52,023 nt of DNA from Leucogyrophana mollusca (lineage: Eukaryota > Basidiomycota > Agaricomycetes > Boletales): the NCBI GenBank assembly GCA_021014945.1, contig MU266531.1, positions 1 to 52,023 on the forward strand, read 5' to 3'. The notes under the pieces are model-generated. The model searched no databases. It was not told where the DNA came from and saw nothing but the letters and a program-made list of their open reading frames with translations. This document shows, piece after piece, positions 11,881-21,214 of this stretch (the first letter of the stretch is position 1; every line of letters starts with the position of its first letter). The translations under genes and the position numbers were made by a program.

Positions 11881-12453
11881 GTGTTAAGGGTCCGGCACCA
11901 ACCAGAACGGACCTTTAATAAGTTATGCTTCGGAAACAATACTGGTGGAATAGCTGGAATTAACGATGTCGCCCAGGCCATCGTCAAGAACAACGAGCAT
12001 GATCTCGGTGGTGAGCGAGGAGTGTAAGACCCAAACACGATATAAGAAAAACATGTTCCTTTCTTTTTCATTTATTTTTAGTTCATGTACTTTCAGTTTG
12101 CCACATGAAAATGGTGGTGGGCAACTCTGTCCAAGAAAGTGTGATGATTATATAAGCAGAAATCCCCTAAATCGCCCAATACCCCGACACACGACATATC
12201 CACCAGCTCCCGCTCGAGTACGCTCGAAATCGAGTCACCTTTTGCAGTGAAAATTCCACCCAAAAGCGTTTTATATCGACTGGATAAATTCTATCTACGG
12301 TACAGTCCATTATAACCAGATTATTGTACTAATATTAGTAAATGTATGCTAGAGTGTGGTATCCTGATATTTACGCGTTCGTAAGGCTCGTATAGCGCTC
12401 TATCGTGCAGTATATATGGATTATGGTGTTTATTTTCAGTATATTCGTGAATT
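11881..12453. other. intergenic, AT-rich, no gene recognised
   Basis: AT-rich stretch with tracts of T and TA (12050-12440), a possible TATA-like TATATAAG near 12150 and no supported coding frame. Confidence 0.45.
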
Positions 12454-12834
12454 ATAACTCCTCACCCATGTCCTGGTCGTCATCCCGATCCGCCATTTCG
12501 TTATCTTCAAGGTGCTCCAACCCATGGGAACTCGAGCTGCCTGCCCCATTACCTGGAACGCTAACAGCGTGCGCTTCGTAGCGTTCAACGGCTTCGATCA
12601 GCGCCTTGTATCTCTGGTCTTTGCGGGTGAGTCATGCTTTGATGGGGATCTCCTTGTCGATCCCGAGTCATCGATGTATTCTGAGCCGATCCTTGAGAGC
12701 GTCGTTCAACACTCTCTCGATGGTTACATGGTCAAGAACCATGGGTCCGATGCTAAATAAGACGCCGTCGCCGCCTTCTCCCGCTGCTTTGTTCTGGGCA
12801 CGATTGAGCTGCTCCTGCTGTGCTGAATTCATCG
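12454..12834 (-). pseudogene. decayed short coding sequence, unknown family
   Basis: Read on the minus strand from an ATG near 12834 (MNSAQQEQLNRAQNKAAGEG), the frame stays protein-like to a stop at about 12455. It ends in an acidic tail (DNEMADRDDDQDMGEEL) but is broken by two in-frame TGA codons, near 12675 and 12635. No convincing donor or acceptor removes them. Amino-acid composition (Gln-rich start, Asp/Glu-rich end) suggests a former real protein. I do not recognise the family. Confidence 0.35.
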
Positions 12835-12839
12835 TTTTT

Positions 12840-13659
12840 TAGGGCATGAATAAGAGGGATTCCCCCCCATAAATGAAAAAGATGATTAAGTATGATCACT
12901 GATCTTATACAGGTCAAGACTGTGGGTGTCTGAGCGACAGTAGGAAGGAGAGAAAGAGATGAGCGGGGAAGAGCGTGACCACACGCGCAACACATAACGC
13001 GTCTGTGGCTGAAATTCTAGTGTGATTAGGGGTGCTCCCTCACCCCCACTGTGCGTACCTAATCTCAAATGCTTTTGTGATAGTCTTCCTAATGAAAGAT
13101 GTTTCATTCGAGGTATATAACAGAATGTTCAGGTCGAACCGTTCAAAAATGACACCTATGGTATAAAAATCATGAGAATAACTTATGTGTGCTTCGCAAA
13201 ACTCAACAAAACACAGTTTTGACCTGAAGGAACGGAATTAGATACCACTCGGATACTCTTATAAGTCAAATCTTTCTCAAAACTCTTTGCCATCGGTACC
13301 TCGAGTCTTGTGTTGTTTCTGGAGGCTCTCTCTAGTACTGGGAGGGTCGTGGGAACTTAGAGTGGCTCATAGAGCATTGCCCACCACCAATGAAAACCGA
13401 GCCGCGGGAGCGACGCGGAACTTATATTTCGAAATCCTGCTGTGGATGTCTCGCCTACTCCACTACTTGAGTCGAAGGTCGCCAGTACTATTGGATGCCA
13501 GAGTTCCACAGTGGGACTGATTATTGTACCCCCACCTGTTGCACCAGTCTTCCCTAATCTCACTGCCGTTCAGCGCTGTCGCCGTCTTGCTGCCCTCGGT
13601 ATCTTGTCCTTTCCCACTAGGTTTCCCCCTTTTGCTCACATCTTCGACAGCTCCCTGGT
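12840..13659. other. intergenic, no gene recognised
   Basis: Short frames only. The stretch separates the decayed coding sequence from the inner edge of the right arm of the inverted duplication. Confidence 0.45.
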
Positions 13660-14891
13660 CTGCCAATCCTTGCTTCTGGTCGGATCTGTTCCTTAACCTC
13701 GACAGTTTTCTCCAGGACGTTTCTCACTGGAGTCAACGTGCTCCTCTTGTCGAGCTATTATTCTCACGTCCACTGGCTGTCTGTTGCTCCTCGCTTCCGG
13801 TCCATCCTGTCAATGATTTAAATTTGTATGCATACGTTTGGAGGCCCACTATGGCACGAGCTTCCCGGCACTGTGTCCTGTGACCTGCTCCCATCTGTGA
13901 CGTTTCAAGTGCATACTCAATGGTCTCTCCATCATCGCAATACATTCGTCTCGAATTCAATTACCATCACGATTGGTTCCTTTTATAGCTCCGGGTATCT
14001 CCTGCGATCAGGCTTCCCCTCCTCCTGTCCAGCATCAATTCCTTCTGATTCATTGTCCTCGACGGTGCGTTGGCGTTGCTACCAAGATGTTCCTCAGCGT
14101 GCTCTTGTTATTCTTTTCTTGGCACTATAGAGCATTACATCCGTGGTTTTCGTCTCGACCAACAGCGACTGTCTGCCAATATTGTCAATGGAAATAGACA
14201 ATATGGGGAAAATATGGTGTTCATATCCACCGAAAGGGACAGTCTGGTCACAACCTGGAGAAAAATATAGGTCCAGGTATGGACTCGGCATGCGGACAAG
14301 ATTCCATGACACCCTCAAATCCATTCAGATGGATGTCAACCCCATTCTCTGCACGCACGTTTACGTTCAGACACATCATGCCTTTACGAATTTGTGTTGC
14401 GACCCGGCCCCCTCCCGCCACCACGGAGGCCTCAACTCCCAGTCTCCGCATGTACTTTTTACTTCCAATTCAGTTCATTTTACGGCTCGCACAGGGTATT
14501 CCCTCCTTCAGACGCATGTCAACCTCACGGAGGTTTCAATTCCCGGTCTTCGCATGTACCTATTTATCTCCAGCTCGGTTCATTGTACAGCTTGCCATAG
14601 GGTATTTCCTCCTGCGATCAGGCTTCCCGTCCAACTGTCTGGTGTCATGGACAATCCCTGCTTTCGATCCATTATTCCTGTCAAAGGTGCGCTGATATTG
14701 CCATTTGTTTGTCCCCCTCCAGGTACTTCCATTCAGCTCACAGGCTGTCTCAGTGCTGCGATTGCATTATTCCTCTTGCTGACCTGGGTGTCGTCTCCCA
14801 CCTCATCAGACTTCCCTTCTTGCCCTCTTGCCCTCTTCCACGCTCGCGCGTTCTGCTCGGATCGCGTTAGCCGGATCGCGATCGAACCGCA

Positions 14892-14898
14892 TATAAAA
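14892..14898 (+). promoter_or_regulatory. TATA box of copy B
   Basis: TATAAAA located 84-90 nt upstream of the ATG at 14982, at the same distance as in copy A. Confidence 0.6.
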
Positions 14899-14981
14899 GT
14901 TGCCTGAATTTCGTCTACCATTCTCCAACCCACTACTTGCACTTGCACTTTCCGCCCCTGCACGCACTACCAACAAATACC

Positions 14982-16361
14982 ATGTCGTCCACATACCAAC
15001 ACTTCTTCTGGACTGTTGCCATCGACAACGCAGATACTAGCGCCAAACCTACAGATATCGGGGTGGCGAAGCGTGCTCAACTCCGCAAAGCTGCCCTGGA
15101 CTTGAACAGCATTCCCTCCATCCTTCTCGCCATCGCTGATGGCGGCACTGCTGCGGCACATCCCGAGATTGCCCTTATTCTTGCTGTCGAGGAACACGAC
15201 ACCGTCAACGAATATACCACGCATATTGACAAGGCCCTTACAACCCACGGCCTGCAGGCAAAACCGACCTTGCAAGCAGAAACTCGCTTCTACACCTTTG
15301 ACGAGGCGGAGTTGAAGAGGGTGAGGGAGTGCCAGTGTATTCCGTCGGGAAAGGAAGAGAAGGCCGAGATATACCGTTTCATCGAGTCTGCTGAGACTGT
15401 TCCCCTCCCTTCCGCAAACGCCCCGCAGCAAGAAGGCCCCGAGTCATTCACGATCACCGCCGAGAAGTACAACGAGTTGAAAGACGCAAAGGGGGACGAA
15501 CTTCGCGACGCCCTTAAAAAGCTTTACGACACCCTCTATAACCTGCGGGACGAACGCAAGGCCTCTGTTATCATTCCTGCGTTGGCGTCCGTGGGCATAG
15601 TGACGGTCGGAGGCGCTATGTATACGACTTACACAGCTCTGCAATTCGCAGGGTTCCTTTCCGCGTTCCCTCTGTTACAGATGAAAGTCTCTTTCATCAC
15701 AGCCGCAACTTTGACTGTGGGTGTATCATTGTCGATAGTTTTTGCGATTGCAGCGGCGGTGATGACATCCTTATTCTTGATGTTGAAAGAGTGAGCGCTC
15801 CGTTTCACTGACTGGTATTTTCGAACTAACATTAGTGTCGTTTGCACAGCGCAACGAACATCCTTCTTCTTGCGAACGATAGCGACTTCGCCCTGACATT
15901 TGCAAGTGATGTAGTTGCCAATGGCAAACGTTCCTCCGTGGTGACGACCATCCCTGCAATGATCAAGGCCCATAACGGAGCTCCGGCTGTGTACCCCTGC
16001 GGAGCATTCGTTTATCAGAAGGCATGTCCTAGCTCTCCCGTTGCTTACGCCGTGACGCTCAACTTCTCTTCAGGTGTCAGGATCCTGGTTCGGCTCATTG
16101 TTTGGCGCTGAGTTCAGTGCGAGCAGGGACGGTAAGACGGATACCGTCTCTGTTGGGATGGATTGCCCCAACTCTGCTATCGGCGGAGGGAACACAATCT
16201 TCGTCACGGGTCAAGGTGCTCAAAAGGCTGCAGATGGGGCTCATGATAGGTCTAGTGATAACGAGGAAGACACTGCGCAGACCTCCCATGGCCGAATCAC
16301 TGGTCGTCGTGCAAACAGGTGGGGTTTCACCAACTACGGATTCGCTTTCTACAAGGCCTAG
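14982..16361 (+). CDS. coiled-coil/membrane protein with conserved C-terminal domain, copy B
   Basis: Paralogue of the gene at 6802-8302; unrecognised family. The first exon (14982 to about 15791) starts MSSTYQHFF and ends in the split codon GA|C. The intron ends TTTGCACAG before 15850, followed by ATNILLLANDS. It has the same order as copy A but no Gly/Asn-rich insert: N-terminal domain, helical ITAEKYNELKDAKGDELRD segment, two hydrophobic stretches (about residues 200-270), then the C-terminal domain ending NYGFAFYKA. A frame change is again needed at about 16078, where TTCTCTTCAG preceded by CTCAAC looks like a branch site plus acceptor; a phase-0 donor is available near 15940 or 15990. 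Conservation of the protein sequence on both sides of the junction argues that the gene is or was functional. Confidence 0.7.
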
Positions 16362-16659
16362 CCGTATCTGTTAGGGAGTGAGCAGATTTTCTTTTTTCTG
16401 TTTTTCGTGATGTTTTGTTGCCTCGTGGACGATAGCCTTCTGTCCTTGCGGTGCTTCAACAGCACTGTGGCCTCTCGCGACTTGTAGTCTTGTACGATAT
16501 TTGTGTCTCAGATACGTGGGGTTGTCGTTCTTCCTGATGATCATATGCGTGTACAGTACTTCGACAGCACTGTAGCCTAGGATATTTCTTGTTACAAATA
16601 CACAACGTTGTTGTCCTTTCTGGCGTGGTAGTTTGGGTGCCGTCCTCTTCGCACTCCCT

Positions 16660-17400
16660 CTGCTGGTCGCTATCTTGTTGCACTTCGCCCTTCCCTCCTT
16701 TGTTGGATGTCATTTTGTTGCGCTTCATCCCCCCCGCGCGTGTTCCTTCCGTCTGTTGCTCTTTCCTACTGCTCATTTCTTCTCTCTCGTTTTTCCCTGC
16801 CTGCTCCTCCATGCGCGCAAGCCGAGCCCTCCAAAGAACCAAACTAACCAACCTTCATAGCGACGCACGCGATCCGCCCCGCGCGGACGTACCTCGCGCA
16901 GTTCATGACCTCAACGCGCCCGGGTTCTCGATCCCGCTTGTCAACTTGTCGAGGGTGGCAGAGGCGGTTCATCAGGGTGCGTGCTCCTTGCGTGGTTTGT
17001 ACACTGCGTACACTTACACACCTTCCCTTGTTTGCCGTGCCTCCCTTGTCTGTCATGCCTCCCTTGTCTGTAATATCCTTGTCTATCGCGCCCCCCTGTC
17101 TATCACACTTCCATCTGCCATGTACTCTTGTTTTTCAGCCCCCGTCTATCACTTTCGCCTTCGACATCACTCCCCCTCCCTCGTCTATCATGCCCCCCTA
17201 CCATCCGCACCAGTCACAAATGCTGTTGTCAGAATATAACACGCGATTATGTGTGGAGGCGCAAAAGGAGCAGAAGTAGAAGCTATGAAGAGCATTTCCC
17301 CTTTCCGTACTTTCCCTCGATGGATCGTCACACCCTGAGTCAGGCGTGTGCGTCCGCTGGAGTATCGAGGAGGGGGAGGAGAACGAGCGGGAGCGGACTG
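16660..17400. pseudogene. rearranged fragment of the dihydroxyacetone kinase gene
   Basis: The plus strand from about 16700 to 17200 matches the DAK region about 970-1590. It includes the exon at 16861-16977 (ATHAIRPARTYLAQF, equal to 1143-1263) and the following C-rich intron. The next exon block (LLPLLDTPADAHA, equal to about 1645-1690) is also present but on the minus strand at 17340-17400, so the fragment has suffered an internal inversion. No start, no DhaL domain and no continuous frame remain. Confidence 0.8.
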
Positions 17401-17404
17401 CACC

Positions 17405-19270
17405 AGGGCAAGCAGGATCGGTGGGGTGACGGGACCAAGAACACGATCCCAAGGAGGCTTAGGAAAAACGAGAAGAATACGCGTTCGCAGGATAGCCCGC
17501 GGACGTGCGTCCTAGGTCGCGGTGTAGCATTGGCCACTGGCTGCTTCCGCCGTCGGTGCAAACAGCGAGTGCGTCGTGGGCGGCCATGGCTGTCGCTGGG
17601 ACAACACTTGCTGAATGTTTCAGCAAGGGCTGTTATATCCTTTCAAAATTCGTTGAGGTCAGCGTATTATGTCCTCGACGACCGGAGCGTGTGCCCTTCC
17701 CGAGCGTTATCGGGTAGGGTTGGTCCTGCGTTCTGCGTCCAGATGCTTCGGCAGCCACCTCAAAGAGCTCGACGCGGCTTCCGTTCCGTATGTTATGTGC
17801 ATGAGTGCTCGGGAGTTTGGGTGAGTGGTGCGACGACGTCCTCAGGCAGGACTTGAGAGAATATGTCATGCAGCCCACATGTATACATAGCTCATTTCGA
17901 ACGTCAAATTTACGAGAAGCTGCACTGTCGAGGCCTTAAATGTCGAGCTCAAGACCCGTGACGAGGGGGTGCACATACGCATGACGGTGCGGGGGAAATG
18001 AGACGGGATGCGGTGCGTTGTGGACGAAGGGGATGGCAAAGGAGCAATGTTAGCGAAGCAACAAGAACTTGGCGTGCCGATATGCCGTTCACGAACGGTC
18101 CAAGCTGAGAAGTGACCGAGCAAGACAGCGAGGATGCGTCAAGTCGCCGGCGTTGATCAAAATTGAGGACAGGGCCTGGTCTAAACCGAAGGCGAGGAGG
18201 TCGAGCACTAAGTGGGCTGAGATCTATACCCATGGAAAACACGGTGCTCGATGGTGATTCCAGTCCCATATCGAGCAGGCTGGCAGCTTGACAAGAACGC
18301 CACCAAGGACGCCGTATGAGTCGGAAAAGCGAATGGGGCCCCGAGTGATTTCATCCCCAAGTACCTCCTCCTGGGTTCTTGGACGACAACTGGCTGCAAA
18401 CTCGATGTGGACGCAAAACGGAAAGCCTGACCTGCATTCGTGCAATCGCTGCAGTGGGGAAGGGCCTCGATTATGGTGGACCTGCAATCGAGTCTCGCTG
18501 CCAGGAGATTCACTGGCAGACTTGGGCAAGCTGCCCGTCATGCATAAAGGTCCAGGTAAGCAATTCAGATTCGCGTCGAGGTCGAAGCCGCTCGACCTGG
18601 ATCAAGGCTTGTCGATATGTGCATGGTTAATTCACGGATCTAGAGAGAGCCTACCACCATCACTGCTGCGAGTGGACTGTGGGGCAAGGTGAGCACAAGA
18701 ACCAGTTTCCTGTTTCTCTCGCGGAGTCACGGTCCGACCCATCACGTGAACAGCTTGCGAACAGCGGCGCTGGTCAACTCCTCCAACATCCACGGTCATT
18801 ACTGCTTGTGTCTAGTTGGACGGCTCCGAGCTCGGGCGGGGCTGTTGTTTCGAATTCTACCGCTTGACTCGGTGTGTCCGACCGCGATGCCTTGCCTGGT
18901 TCCCCGGGCTGACTCTTCTTAAACGACTTTCTTCCTTCTCTTTGGTCTGCCCACGGGAGACCAGACTCTCCTTGAATGCAACTCCTGCCACTCACGGTCG
19001 TCATTGCTTAAGGCGTCAACGTTTATTTCTGGATCGAGAGCCCGAATTGGTCCATCACAGGTCGGCACCCGCCAAGATGCCGCACTGCGCAGTGCGCACC
19101 GCTTGCTCCCCACTGCGAGTCGCTCAAAGTCTCACAAGCCACAAGCTACGAGGATCCATCTGAGCCACAACCTTCTGTCAAGACTTTACCCTCCACCTCG
19201 TCCACCCGGTTTGGCTTGTTCGAATGGGGTCCACTGAGAGGTATGTCGCTCCCTCGATTTTAGCTCGTAT
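17405..19270. other. intergenic, no gene recognised
   Basis: About 1.9 kb without a supported gene. The longest frames (18288-18692 plus, 18208-18541 minus) are antiparallel to each other and carry no family motif. A short frame from 17586 (MAVAGTTLAECFSKGCYIL) looks protein-like but stops early. Confidence 0.45.
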
Positions 19271-19277
19271 GACTTCT

Positions 19278-20967
19278 TTGCCACTGACTGGTGCAATTAT
19301 GGCGCTATGCTGTTACAGAACAATACATCTGACCGGTATGTCAACGACATTCGTTATGTGTTGTGTATCACTCACGTTTTTCAATACTGAAGTGTTGAAG
19401 GCATCGGGGATACCAAGTCGTAAGATTTATCGATCGTCGAAGTTTTCTGTGGTGGTGTCGATGGATGAGCGCATCTGGAAGACGAAGGAATGCCAGAGGA
19501 ACGACCCAGAGTGGAACGAGACCTTTGTATTGTACGTTCTTGCAATCACATCAATGCTACCGTGCCCTGCTGAAGGACGACTGCTACTTACTCCCACAGA
19601 AATGTCCAAGATTCCGCGGTCCTACACGTAGCCGTGATAGACCGAGTGGGCACTGGGAGATCGTCCCTGAGAGGCGAAATGTCCATTGCAATCAAAGATA
19701 TCGGTTATGTCGCAGGTGGGATTTGGGTCGCTGTTTTCACCGATCGTGTCTCTGAGTTTTGTTTTTTTTAGTTGTAGAGAAAGCTTTTCAGCTACAGAAG
19801 GAAGGTCGCCCGCGAGGAGAGATCACCTTAACCCTCGAACGAGTTCCCCTCCGTGCCGCAACAGCTGCCGAGCGGCGAGCAGTGGCTGAAGAACTAGAAA
19901 AAGAGGTAAGGAATCGAGTAACACATCCCTGATGCTTTCTGTGTTACTCAAGCCGTGCTATAATTTACAGGGTGAGAAGCTGCTTAAGCAGGGGGATTAC
20001 GATGGTGCATTACGATACGCCCAACATGCTGTGAGTGTTCATAACCTCGCCGAAAAGCCTGTGTTGCTCATTAATCTGGCAGCTGCGTGTCTGAAGCTTG
20101 ACATGTAGAAGGGCCTCATACAATAGACGCTCTTCTTTGCCGCTGTTCACCCCAGCGCTGTGGCGAGAGACTATCCAAGGGGAACAAGTTTATTCTACGC
20201 GATTATCGGTTAGTGATAGCGAATCAAATTTTCACCTAGCACGGTGTCTCGGGCTGTTTGTTATGGAGCAATAGGTAGTGTTCTAGGATACGAGACGCGT
20301 ACATCGCAGTCATGAATGCACTAGTGGCTGATCCAAAGTCTATCAAGGCGCACTTTAGGAGAAGAGTGGCACGACACGATATGAATTTTTTGTCTGCCGC
20401 CGCCGTTGGTAAGTGAATCCAGGACATCATCTCCTTGTCAATCTCTATCTTAACCTAGTGCTTGTTAGACTTCTAAGTGTTCTCAAAATGGATCTAAACA
20501 ACGCGGAAGCTAATTCTCGCCTTGGGTTTGTCGAGGAACTACTCTTTCTTGGAGAAGGTGAAGAGACAGGCCACTCAGACGACGAAAATCCTGCGCCGGA
20601 AGGCCCCAGTATGGCACCAGATTCGGAGTCTGGCTCGAGCGTCATAGAGCACGCATACGGTAGCGGAAAGAACATTTGCGTAAATTTTCTCATGGGTATA
20701 TGCAAGTTCGGAGATACCAAGTGCGTATTTTCGCACACCAAGGATTACCTTCGACCGAAAGGCGGGTGGTGGACTACGCAAGAAGGCAGGGACAATGCGA
20801 AGGAGGTCCAGAAGCTCCAACAACAGCAAGACAGACAGACTGAGGCTTTCATTGATAACTACATTCTGAATCTCCGAGACTCTTTGCAACCGGTTCGTCA
20901 GGATCGCGGATGCAATGGTCCGGGGTCGAGCAAAATCAAAGTAACAGTAACCCCACCATCTACTTAA
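19278..20967 (+). pseudogene. C2-TPR-CCCH gene copy with a frame lesion
   Basis: Exons on the plus strand give a C2-like domain (about 19400-19760: LKASGIPSRKIYRSSKF, DERIWKTKECQRNDPEWNETF, then LHVAVIDRVGTGRSSLRGEM), a charged linker (AERRAVAEELEKE) and a TPR (GEKLLKQGDYDGALRY, 19971 onward). These are followed by one CCCH zinc finger (C-x7-C-x6-C-x3-H near 20680-20735). From the linker on it is homologous to the intact gene at 41907-43329. Two defects show: one base is missing just after the acceptor near 20470 (ACTTCTAAG where the other copy has ACTTCAAAAG), giving an in-frame stop; and the first CCCH finger exon is deleted, with the old intron end now read as coding (VIEHAYGSG). The lower frame 20413-20967 is still open, so a short product is possible. 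Confidence 0.65.
20164..20278 (+). repeat. 115-bp insertion in an intron, also present near 9540
   Basis: Compared with the same intron of the intact CCCH gene (about 42956-43010), this copy has about 115 extra bases between GCGCTGTGG and TGTTCTAG. A related sequence lies at about 9540-9650. Its ends read CTATCC and GGTAG, weakly inverted. It could be a small non-autonomous element or just sequence lost from the other copy. Confidence 0.5.
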
Positions 20968-21214
20968 ACTACGACTCTGACATGATGATTTCCAGCGGGC
21001 ATTTTATTCCTCAAAATTTCGGCTGGGAGTGGTACCAGTGGTGCGGACGCGACCGAGGGCTATGAAGGGAACGGGCTCGGTGAACGAACTTCAGGACGAC
21101 AACAAAACTGGTCTTTGGACGAGAACAAGACGGCGGATAGACGTGACCGGAACTGAGCTCATAAACAACGTGTCGGACTGCGCCGAGAGCATCGCCAGTC
21201 GAAATAAATATGTC

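Larger units (their letters stand above)
13660..16625 (+). repeat. right arm of a large inverted duplication
   Basis: Partner of 6560-9415 in opposite orientation, with about 4.2 kb between the inner edges. Homology covers upstream sequence, TATA box, gene and 3' flank. Just beyond its outer end lies the displaced kinase fragment (16660-17400). Confidence 0.85.

Noticed and set aside
13524..14907. Long plus-strand frames upstream of copy B (for example 14143-14907)
   Set aside because: The equivalent region beside copy A has shifted frames and stops, and the conserved start with its TATA box lies downstream, so these are flanking sequence.
17186..17880. Several overlapping frames that might form a new gene
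   Set aside because: Frames contradict each other on both strands, the left part is a kinase gene fragment, and no splice-joined protein with a motif results.
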